64,000 nucleotides of DNA from Antennarius striatus. Its lineage: Eukaryota; Chordata; Actinopteri; Lophiiformes; Antennariidae. Shown here piece by piece: positions 15,493 to 27,032 of this stretch. The notes below the pieces were generated by a model that saw only the letters and a program-made list of their open reading frames with translations, was not told the origin of the DNA and made no database searches. A program made the translations under genes and the position numbers. The stretch is from assembly GCF_040054535.1 (NCBI RefSeq), contig NC_090797.1, positions 11,358,501-11,422,500 on the forward strand, in the 5' to 3' direction. How positions within the stretch are numbered: the stretch's first letter is position 1; every line of letters begins with the position of its first letter.

Positions 15493-17886
15493 ATGAGCTG
15501 TACCTTAGAGAAGGTCCTCGCAGACGCCAAATCATTGGTGGAAAGGCTTCGTAACCATGACAATGCTGCTGAGATGTTGATTGAACAGACAACATCGCTG
15601 AACAAGCGAGTGGAAGCCATGAAACAGGTATGGTGTCACGGGATATTAGCAACAATTATATATCAATGTTCATTTTATAGATGTTTTGATATAAATATAA
15701 CAAAAATATTTAACATGTTCTGTAGAGGGGCGGCATGGTGGCGCAGTGGGTAGCACTGTAGCCTCAGAACACAGCGGGTCCGGGTCCGAGTCCCGCTCTG
15801 TGCGGAGTTCGCATGCTCTCCCCGTGTCTGCGTGGGTTCTCTCCGGGTTCTCCGGCTTCCTCCCACCTCCAAAAGCATGCGTTTCAGGTTGATTGGCCGG
15901 TCCCAAATTGCCCGTAGGAGTGAGTGTGTGTGTGCACGGTTGTCCGTCTTTGTGGCTCCGCGGTGCACTAGCGTCATGACTGGAGTGTCCCCCGCCTCAC
16001 GCCCTATTCCAGCTGAGATAGGCTGCCTGTGACCCGCAGCAGATGCAGCGACAGAAGATGAATGAATGAATGTTCTATAGAGCAGAGACTTTGATGAAGG
16101 TAATTGTCTGGCAGCTTTTTTATACAAAGGCAGCCAAAGATCTTGAAAATATCCTGATTCCTGACTTTTTTATGACACATCCCAAGTGTCACTTCATAAA
16201 TCTCATATATATAATGAAGTTTGTTGTTGTTATGTCTTGATGGCAGTACCAGGAGGAGATTGACTCATTGAACCAGGTCGCACGACATCGTCCTCGTTCT
16301 AGTCTGGTCCTTGGAATTCAACAGGAAAACCGTCAGATCAGAGAGCTCCAACTGGAAAACAAAGGTTGGCGTTAATGTGATATTATTCTTCAATGTTAAC
16401 TTTCTAATGGATGGCTCTCTTTAGTTACAATTTGACTAATTACAGCAAGATGACATAAAGCAGACTCATTGACTTGTCAGAGTATTCTACAGTGTTACCT
16501 TCAGTACACACTTGCGCACTCTTCTTGCAGAACTACGGACCTCCTTGGAGGAACACCAGTCTGCATTAGAGCTCATCATGACCAAGTACAGAGAGCAAGT
16601 GTTCAGGCTGCTCATGGCAAGCAAGAGGGACGACCCTACAATTGTGACCCAGCTCAAGGAGCAGCATACCACAGTCAGTGTCGGCCACATGTGCCCCCCA
16701 CTCCCCCACCTCCCCATTTTTTACTTGGACACTAAAACCATAAGGTTTTCAACCCTTTTAATGGAGACTAACTACCTTGGTATAGAATATGATACATAGT
16801 AATTTAAGCATCTATGCAGTGTTAGTGAACTTTCTGAAGTTCAACCCTCTTTTATTGATATATTTTTGTTTCCATCTTTGTAGGAAATGCAGGCACACAT
16901 AGACAAGATCAATGAGATGGCCTCTGTGATGAGGAAGGCAATAGAGGTGGATGAGGGGCGAACGTGTGAAGACGAGGAGAGAATTAAACAGTTAGAGGTA
17001 AAAGGAAATTTCATAAACTTTCCCATATACACTTGCAACAATGGAGTCTGGTCATCCCACAAAAACATGGTGACAAAAATGAGAAGAAAATTCAAATGCC
17101 ATTTTTTGCCAAACATTGACAGACATCTGCTGAGTTGTGGGGAAACTTTGACATCCTATGAAACTTCCCAGCTGTAACAGCAGTAATTATATGAATGGGG
17201 ATTATGTGAAGTATTTTGAAGGTTTTGATTAAAACTGTGAACATAGAGCACAGGTTACAGTCACAGATACACCGTCATTACATTGCACTGACCTGAGTTA
17301 CCCAAAATTCTGTCTTTGGTTCAAATGTGGCAGGTATTCAGGTAGAGCCTCTAGAAATTTACAACTTATTCTGCACTATATGGTACGATATTCTTTATCT
17401 TATATTACTTGTGGAATTTTGTATTTTAGGGCACAATAATATTAGTAGGGTTACCAAGCAGCAGATACTAGATAGTCTGAATATCTACATTTCTTTGTCT
17501 TTATTAAAAGGTTTATTCAAAGAACTTTGATGTATTTATATTTTTGACCATAGAGACAGGTTGTGCAAAGAAGTGGTTTATGTGGTGACAAACTACCAAC
17601 ATGTAAATACTGTATTCTTTAATATTCTCTTTTCATTAAAGCAAATACACGTTGTCACAAAAACTACTCTGTATCATTAGACTTTTTCTAGTAGGGGTAG
17701 TCCTATGACTGAATGTGTGACTGCACATTTCCTGTTTTTCTATATTAGCTGGAGAACAGTGGACTCCGAGAACTGCTGGGAATCAGTCGTGAGGCTTTCC
17801 TGATTCTGAAGAGAGAGGATGCATCAGAGAACACCTCGCTGTCTCCGTTGATGACGAGCACCGACCTCAGTTTACGGAAGAGTTAG
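15493..17886 (+). CDS. fgfr1op2: FGFR1 oncogene partner 2 (SIKE-family STRIPAK subunit), 5 coding exons
   Basis: Coiled-coil protein of the SIKE/FGFR1OP2 family, which joins SLMAP in the STRIPAK phosphatase complex restraining Hippo-type kinases. Exons: 15493-15627, 16247-16364, 16531-16673, 16884-16997, 17749-17886; 648 nt, 215 residues. Seen: [73 protein letters not shown], and a C terminus ending STDLSLRKS. The human long form has 253 residues; the missing 38 correspond to an alternative exon (VHRNKSEGFF region) that I could not find between 16674 and 16883, so the fish gene matches the short isoform. The start is the conserved methionine; an in-frame ATG at 14832 could add nine residues. 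Intron 1 carries a SINE. Confidence 0.96.
15728..16070 (+). mobile_element. tRNA-derived SINE with target-site duplication
   Basis: A 343-bp insert in fgfr1op2. It is flanked by near-identical 12-bp direct repeats, TGTTCTGTAGAG (15716-15727) and TGTTCTATAGAG (16071-16082). The head has a perfect pol III A box (TGGCGCAGTGGG, 15739-15750) and a near-perfect B box (GGTCCGAGTCC, 15783-15793). The body carries the CCCCGTGTCTGCGTGGG block common in teleost repeats, and the tail is a short (GAAT)n. The duplication shows retroposition rather than local rearrangement. Confidence 0.9.
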
Positions 17887-18133
17887 AGCCTACTGTTGTG
17901 TGCAGTCTGTTGCCACATCATTTCAGTTTTCACTCCACAGATTTTTATTAGAATCCTGTTCCTTCCCTTTGGTCTCTGACAGCATGACACTGCATCCTCA
18001 TCTGGTGATTGAGACACAAACAGTGTGGACACACACTGTCATATATTTTTGGTGGTACATCTGTTATTTTTGCTAATTTTGCAAGAATGCATGGTTTTAA
18101 TGTATGAATGGGTAAATGAAGAGATTTAGTTAA

Positions 18134-18139
18134 AATAAA
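18134..18139 (+). terminator. fgfr1op2 polyadenylation signal
   Basis: Canonical AATAAA about 250 nt past the fgfr1op2 stop, followed by a GT/T-rich stretch (GTGTT, GTTTGTGTTTC) suited to cleavage. Confidence 0.7.
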
Positions 18140-18730
18140 TGTGTTAACACTGTACAGGTTTGTGTTTCTCGTTCTGTTTAGGAGACAAGTTTGAGTACTA
18201 AGTACATGTTTTTGCAACATGGTCATCAGCAGGAAAGCAGGACTAGAAACACTGAACACAAACAGTATGTTGTAATGTTCAACTTCCCCTCCTACTGTAG
18301 AAAACTACAGAGGAAATTAATGATGTGTACAAGTATTTCTTCTATATTATGGTGATTATATCAATAACTGCACAAAAAATATACATAAATTAAGAATAGA
18401 AGCATTTTACTGCTTTAAAATTGTTTTGTATACTCAATCAAGTGTGTTGGTATAAATTAACATGATATAATTGGTTATTGCGTAACATTAGGTGTGATAT
18501 AAGGGCTCTGATTATTACTGCCTTTTAAGATTTGCAAACATTTTAAAACCTTTGTTTAAATGTGTTTAAATAGCCGCCCCGTATATTACACATTACAAAT
18601 TAACAGGTAACAAAACTAACATCTGAATGGAATTATGGCCACTGTTGAAGAATTTCAACTTGTTACAACAATGTATACAGTATACAGTATTTGTTAATGA
18701 ATGGGTAAAACTAGTCACTTTTACGACCTT
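18140..18730. other. fgfr1op2-tm7sf3 intergenic spacer
   Basis: Short AT-rich spacer between the fgfr1op2 3' end and the tm7sf3 promoter. No coding exon, RNA gene or clear repeat was recognised. Confidence 0.5.
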
Positions 18731-18900
18731 TGAACCTGTCTCGCGAGCGTCAGAAGGAACTCTCGCGATACCAGAGGCGAGATTATCGTTCCGTCTTGTG
18801 GGTCAGTCGAAGCGGTAAAGCGAAAAGCTCTGCAGTGGCTTTCTAGTTGACGGTCTGCTGCTAACCCGACCCGTTCACCTCAGCATGTCGTCTTTGCGTC
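18731..18900 (+). promoter_or_regulatory. tm7sf3 promoter with two TCTCGCGA elements
   Basis: CG-rich segment just upstream of the tm7sf3 leader. It has TCTCGCGAGC at 18739-18748 and TCTCGCGATA at 18761-18770, one base and two bases off the TCTCGCGAGA palindrome. No TATA box is seen. The probable start of transcription is between 18780 and 18880. Confidence 0.6.
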
Positions 18901-19008
18901 TATTACGGCCGCTACTCCCTGAATACAAAATACTGCGAGGGTAAAAAGTAATTACACTGAGCAGCAGTTAAAAGCAGTTTGGTGAGAAACAACTGGGCCG
19001 AAAGGAGG

Positions 19009-22000
19009 ATGGGTCGGTGGATGTCGCTCCCGCTTCTGCTGCTGCTGCTGCTGCTGTGTGAAGTCCGAGCGCAGGAGGAAAGTGAGTTATCAGATACACA
19101 AAAATTAAAAATTAAATTAACCTAATGTCTCTTTAAAACACGTTTTTCCTTTCTCGCTGTCACTACTGACTGACATCGGATAATGCGCACGTTGACTGTA
19201 GCACAGGTATAGGCTAAATGTTACGGTTGATACGGAGCGTTTCTGTTAGCTTTTGCTAAAATTAGCGAGAAGTTGGATGTTTCTCGGCGGACACGTCTGA
19301 CCCCAGTCAGAGACACGAACATTTTGAAGCAACAACACAACAGGTCAGCTCCTAGTAGCACTATAACTTGATGGATTTAGAAGTAGAGTAGCATATCAGC
19401 GTTTGGATTTTATATGAATGACGCAGAGCATGTATCACATAAACAACACGAGCATCAGATGGGTTCATTTGCAGTGTTGGGCATGACGGTCAGAAAAAAA
19501 AGTCTCTTGGAAAAGTTGCGCTCAAAGAATAAATGGGTAAAACTCAGAAATTATGGGTGTCAAAAACAGTAACCAAGGTATTTGAAGATATTTACTGTTA
19601 TTAGTGCAACGGATATTACAAATACTGTGCAGTATTTTCCGCATTATAAGGCGCACCTGAAAGCCTTTTAATTTTTTCAAAAACTGACAGTGCGCCTTAT
19701 AGTCCAGTGCGCCTTATGCAGAAAATACTTCAGAGATTTTAGTAACCTTCTGAGGCAACTCCTATTTCATGTGGTCTGTATGTGAAAACTACAGTGCCAT
19801 CTTTATCTCATGATTTGACTAACTGTGCATAAAAACCTATTCCTAGAATTTAAAATCACTTTGGTGTCATTAATAATTCCATCGCTATTCATGTCAATCA
19901 GTGTTTCTCTAGTGGTGTTATTCATCAAGATCTAGGATGGTAACTTTTGAGAATATTTCAGATTGGATACCAGCATGAATCACATTGTCAAATCCAATTT
20001 GATCGTCATTATTGATTATTATTTGTTATTTCAACAATTTTTTTTAGTTCAGCTTTCCATTAGCCATGTACATTTAAGCGTTCTTATGAGTTCTGGTTCT
20101 GAATTTAAATGTTCTGCCTGGAATGTCCCCCGCCTCACACCCTATGCCAGCTGAGATAGGTTCCAGCTCCCCGTGACCCGCTATGGCGGATGAAGCGGCA
20201 GAAAATGAATAAATGTTTCCTGCTCTGAAACATTTCTTGGATATATTTTTATAAGCTCATAATGCCTGTCTTTTTTGTCAGTTCAATGTACGCTGACTGA
20301 ACTAATATGTTTTTCTGTAAATGTCTTTTTTATTTTTTATGTCACTTTATGTCATTTGATCAACACGATGCAAATCTGAGTTTCCATTCTCTTTCTCAGA
20401 CCGGGTGGTTTTTCTGCCGGGAGCGTTCCAGAATGTGAGTGTCTCTCAGAATGAAACAGTGCAGGCTGTGGTGTCCAGGATCCCCACAGAGGTCACCTTC
20501 ATCACTCTGCAGTTCCATACGCAATATCGCAACGCAACGCTCTCCTACACAAAGGTGAGAAAACCTCGTCTGTCTTGTCTGCCTTTTGGGATGGAGGCTT
20601 CTGGTTTCTTGATGTTAAACTGACCCTATCAGTCACTGAGGTGGATAGGTCTTCCTTATCAGTGTTTTATATGTACATGCTGTACTTTCCAGTTTTGACA
20701 TTTGGTGTTTTGGTAAAAATGAGATTGTAAGGAAATTGTAAGCATTCTTCATGCTTTTGTGTGAGCAGGCAGGTTTTCTATATCTGATTAATGAATGAGG
20801 CTTTCTCGGAAAGGTTGTCTGACCTTCTGAGAGAAGCACTAGTCGGCTGATGTATAGTCCACCGGTCATGAGTGGCAAACCCCTCTGGCCTTGGTCCCAC
20901 ATGTCTCAGAATTGAGTTCAGTTTGGAAATAGCAGGAAGGAAAACAAATCTATGTTTCTCAGTGGCAAAAAAATATGTCTTCAAAAAGAAAAAATGGGCA
21001 GTCGATGCAAAAATCGATACTGGACCTGGAGCTGATCTGCGACAAAAATTAGGAGAAACAAAGATGGACAGATTTCACTTTCTTTAACATTTTTACCTCT
21101 TTCATTGTTTCCCTTTTCTGTTTTTTTGTTTTGTTTTTTAAATCAATCACTTTCTCCAAGTGGTGAATAACATTTTTTATGTTCTGTATTTGATCAACAG
21201 GGTGGTTACTGCTAATTATCTATTTCCTCCTCTGGTTAACAAACTATTTAAAAGAACTTGATTTTTTGTCAGGAGTAATCTACCAGATGAATTGGTGGAC
21301 TGTAAAATCCTTTATACACTCTATACACTGATTATTTTAGTTTCAAGCTGTTCTGTCTCGGTGAATCGCGAGATAAATTCAGTGGAAACCACATCGAATG
21401 GAGTATTTTCCTCAGACCACCACTGTCTCAATATGAGGGGTGTTATACAATGGATTAATTGTAGGAGCAGTTGGAATGAGTGCATTACTGTGAGCTCAGT
21501 GATTCCATGCAACCCGTGTCATTAGTAATTCAGCTTTTGCTCACTGAAAATGTGTCGTACATTATAAGAGATTGTGTGTGTGTGTGTTTTCACTGTGAGA
21601 AAATACTAGCATGTGTTACTGTCATAGAACGGTACAGTTCCTAAGTGCGCATCAGTTAGCCACAAACCAGTACATCCACAAGCATTAGCTTTTAAATTTT
21701 TTGGTCATAGCATCAAGTTATCTTCACATGCGTGTTGAAAATTACTTGTTTGTACTTAGTTGAACTTATTATTGGCTCCATCTGTGAAAAGAATTAATTC
21801 AGCCATTCAGCACGAATGGAGTTTATTGTACAGAAGATTTCAGTATCTAGTCAGTCAATGATTCAGGTCACTTTCCAATCAGGCAGGCATGTTGTTGATA
21901 TTTTTGGTCACCATAAGTCTCATGAGGCCAGTCATAAGAATCATAATCCTCAACAAGTGACATTTCCAGTTGGTTATTGGTCCAGTAATCCATAATACAA

Positions 22001-25000
22001 AGAAGCGAGTGTTGCGATGTTTTCAGAAGAAAAAGTATCAATATAGTTTGTTGCTAGCCGTTGATCAGACTGTGTGTACATCCAGGTGTAGTGTGCACTA
22101 CAGTGAACAAAGCCTGTGGTGAAGGGAAACTGTTTGAAGTCATTCCTTTGCTGTGAAATAGATTATTTATCATGCTTTCTTTAGCCCACGTGTGGGTGTT
22201 TAGGACTGTAGTGGGATCAGTCTGTCTTTAATGATCCAGTCTTTATCTAGACTGAAATACGTCAATGACTTCTCTATTGGTCTGACCTTAAACCTGTAAT
22301 GATACACATTACCATAGTTCAATACAAAGGCATGCATTCCTGTAAACTCATGTGGCCAATCTAGTCTAGATATATTTATGGGCTAACAACCCCCAGTCAG
22401 CGCGCTAGCAGGAAGTACATGAGTGAGACAGATAATGAGCCAAAGAAGACTACCGTAGTTTAAATGTGTTTTGAACAGATATTTTGCACGTCATACACAC
22501 CGCTTATGATGAAAAGACACACTGTCAGTTTTTGAGAAAATTAAAGGCTTGTAGGTGCGCCTTATAGTGTGGAAAATACTGTACTCATGTTCCAACATTT
22601 CTAGACCTGTGGCTGGTAGACAGGTTCACTGTAGAAATGTACAAAGTTTTTGTTTTAATAGTCTGGTAATTATGGTGTGTATATAGTACTCAGATGAATT
22701 CATGCCCTTCTCGGGATCAGTTAATATCTTTTGTGGCATTTTTCCTGAAGGACTGTCATCATTTTGAACTCCAGGTCAATATCCACTCCACTGACCATAG
22801 ACTTGTTTGTAGTGATTTTCAGTGTTCAGTTGTTTTTAGTTGCGCCTCTTCATCTGCTAACATAATGATGATGGTGTTTTGTTCAGACACCACGCCTGGG
22901 TTGGTCTGTAACAGCAGTGGACTCAGGGCTCCTGTCCACTTTGCTGCCCAGCCAAGTGTCCCTCTCCTTGTTCTTGTCTTCCTCTGATGATGACGTCGTT
23001 GCTGGTACCGGGGTCATCCTGCCGTACTCCAGTACAGGTAACGAACAGTCCTCCAGCAGAAACATCATCAAAAACCTGTTTTTTTCTTGGATTTATTTCT
23101 AAGTATTTGATTCAATGAAGTTGCAGCTATGTTTTTGTGATTTCATCAAGTGCTAAACAATGTTTATTTTATTTTTTTATTGATTTATTAATTGACCAGA
23201 GGAAGCTCATGCAGTTCATTAAAGATTATTTTTGATTGATTGTGTATCTTTTGAAGGCCTACCTTCTTCCTTACAACATGTCACCTGTCATAAGTAATCC
23301 TCACATAAATCAATAAGAACCAAAAAGAATCAGCTGGACTTTAGGTTGGTTTAAGATGTCTTCCTTAGAGGTGTCTTCTGTTCTGGCTGACTGGTCCAGA
23401 TAGTTCTCCTCCTGTTGGAGCAGAAAACCAACAACCCAACTCACATGAATGATGAGGGGTGAAATGTCTTCAACCAACCTAAAGCAAGTTCAATCGACTC
23501 TTTTGTGATCTTGATTGATCTCATCCTGGACGACTGAGAGCCTACACAGAGTACCCGATGTCAAACATGTTCTGTTTCAGATCCAGTTCCTGGGGCTTGT
23601 AACACGGAGTTCAACCTGGATATCGACCCTAATGTCTACATCCACTATAACCTCTACGAGACCACCATCCACTTTGCACCAGCCAACTTGGGCTATGAGA
23701 GGTAGCACATGGGACTAACTCACATGGCCCAGCCTGTTGAGTAGCTGGATTAATTTCTCTACCACAACACTTCAACAAACCGGCTCTGTTCATTTGCTGG
23801 AACGTGATCTTGTGCTCTCTATCCGTCACACACTCCTCCCCCGATAAGAATGTGTGTTAAGAGATGCTGTAGCTTTGATTAGACACACAGATGACTCCAC
23901 CACACGGACTGAAGGCCTCTGACGAAGAAGCCGTGTTTGTATGTTTTAGCTGCATTGCATGTATGCAGTGTTGTCGTGGCAACGTGGAGTTGTGGTCCAA
24001 CAGTTCTCAGACAGGATGACACCAAATATGTAGAAATAGTTGAAATCTAGTTTCCATCATTGGTTTCAACCACAGTTGTTTGTTGACTCACTTTGTTCCC
24101 TCTCATTTCACTGACTGGTGTAGTTACCTCTGTCAGGCTGGTTTTTACCAACCCTGACCTATTTGCATAGGTCAAAGGTCAAAGTTAGTGCTCTGACCTA
24201 TGGTCTTACACTGGCCTTCTCCCTCGTCTTTGTAGCGTATCCAACATTTCAACAAAAGTTTAAATTTGACCTTGATCTACTTTTCTCAAGTTCAAGGTCA
24301 TCATCTCATTTTCATCCCCTTTGCTGCCTGAGTAATGTGCTTTTTGTTTCATCTTTCTATCTGCAACGGTTGTGAAGACATTGGTGGACAGACAGATGGA
24401 CGAACGGACTAATGGACGAACACACAAACACTAACAATTCCATGCATTGGAATGTTTTTCCAAAGATTAAATCCAATCACATTATGCATCGTACTATTGG
24501 ATGATACTGTACACTGGCTCTACGCTCACTTTTGAATATTAATTCATTCAGATGAACAAATACACTTTGTTCATTTTAGGTGTTAGTTAGACAAAATTTT
24601 GTCTCACACTAGAGGGACTGAAAACTGAAAAGCGTTCATCTTTTCTTTCTCTCCAGGCAGTCATCTTTCTAAGTTGACGTTTGTTTGCAAATGTTTTCAG
24701 GAAGTGTATTTTTTACTCTTATTCATTAGTTTGTCCTATATAGTCCCAGCCAGAGTCTACTGCAAAGATTCAGTCATGAATGATTTGGCATTCTGATATC
24801 TGTGCGATCTCTGAATGACACCTTCAGTCCACACAAACCACAGATTTATGTCGCATGACAAAACATGAAACTGATGTAAGGTTTCAATTTAGTGTCTTCA
24901 TCCTGTCACACTTATTCACTCTCTCACTCGCCACTGATCTTCCTGTCCTGCTCCTACCAGGGGACAAACTCCTCCGGCCTGCGACCAATCAACAGACAGG

Positions 25001-26979
25001 AACACGCGCTGGCGGCTGAACTATGACATCTACCAGTACTTCCTTCCTGAGAACGACCTATCGGAGCGCAGCCTGTTCAGTGGCATTCAGGCTGTTGCTG
25101 ACATCCGGGGCATGATGGAGAATGGAAGACAGGTGGGGGGGTAGCAGCGAACTGATCATTTATTTCCACAATTCATTAAGAAGCACAAACAGAACAATAT
25201 AATGCATGGCTTTGGATTCATTTACCTGTTTTCCTGCAGGTCATGACGCTGTCGGCGACTGATATGACCATGGCGGTGTTCAACTCCATCCCCGGTCAGG
25301 GCGTGATCTACTCCGTGATCGTCAGAGACCCACTGCTGAACACCTCAGCCTCCTACATCCCAGTTCACACCTACGCCTGCAGCTTCACGTCCACCTTGGA
25401 CAGCTGTCAGACCCTTGGTGAGCTCCCCTGCTTCAGACAGTCAGTGTTGTGTTTCTTATGAGGAAGAAATTGAACAAATGTAGTCTGTATGAAGTCTGCA
25501 AATTCACAGATTTCTATGACACTACTCTGAATTCTATTTGGCTCCATTCGGATCACAACTTCCTGTTTTCGTCTGAGGTGAAGGACAATGTTCTTTCCCT
25601 GTAATGTGAACCTGTGCTGCTTTGGCAGAGGTTTCTCTCTTGCCTTCTGCACTTTGATTTGATCACACATGAATTAAGCAGTCTTGTGATACATTTCTAA
25701 ATGCTGTCAAACAAGTCTGCTTTTATTGTTTGTGAGTCATGAGACTGTCTGCCAAACAGCAAGATGCCCTGATTAATTTTACCCACAGTTAGTGGAAATG
25801 ATGTAAAAGTCTGTTGATTTTATATACCATGCAGTCAAAGAGGTTTGAACTACAGTATTTTGCGCGCTGGCTAAAAGCCTTCAATTTTCTCAAAAACCAA
25901 CAGTGCTTCTTATAATCCAGTACGTCTTGTATATGAAAATAGTTTTAAAATAGACCATTCATTGAAGGTGCGCCTTATAATCAGATGCACCTTATAGTGC
26001 AGAAAATACTGTACTCTTCTTTGATTGATATTCATGACATGTATGAACTTCCTGGGGGGTTTTTTCTCTGTTCAGGACGCATATCTACAAAGGTATTCTT
26101 TACGGTTGCTGGCCTGGTGGGGCTGTTTGTCTGCTTCTTTGGCCATCGCTTCTTCAAGTGTGGTGAGTAAACACTGTTGACAGTGACTTTGTGTAACGTC
26201 GTTGCTGATTGTCCGTCAGGCTCTTCAGGCTCTTGTGGGAGTCATTAAGTTACTTTAAGCTTTACATATTAGTGGATAGTGGAGGTACGTGTGATGGGGA
26301 TGGGGGACCCCCAAACGTCTGACACAAACGCCAAATGCTTCGGCTTGGAGTAAACTTGTCACTATGTTGTTTTGTAGTGAGTAAGATGTTTAAAATCTCG
26401 GCTGAACTTATGGAGTCTTGTTAACCCATGACTGTCGTCTGGTTGTGGCTCGGCGCCACTTAATGAATTTACAGGTCATTTGATGATGCAATGACCCGAC
26501 CCATTCTGCCTCTGATTAATGCGGCATGATGAAGCTTCTCATGAAGTCCATTGGACTGCGTCGGTTCAGTGGTTGTCATACCAGGCCAATCAGAGTTTGT
26601 GTGGGGTCAGTTGTGACATCACCAGAGAAGGGTTTGTGAGTTTCCCCAGGATTTCATTGACATCTATTCCAAACCCTGAAGTTGTTCTGCTTCCAAACAT
26701 ACAACAAACATATGGTTGAGATTTCAGAACCTCAGCCAACACATCCGGATGTTTTCTTTGTGCAGATATAGTGCTGCCCTGTCCTGACATTTTGGTCCGT
26801 TTGAGTTTCAGAATCAAGACAGATTTATCTTTTTCTCTTCTAGGAGAACTTTAGACTACATTGTTTTTATTTTAATGAAATTCTTGTTGGTTGTTTTGCT
26901 GGCATTTTCCTCGCGTGTGTTGCAGAAATATCATGGCTGTGATCTGCACCCATGACTGAAACCAACCCCAACACCCTCA

Positions 26980-27032
<53 letters not shown>

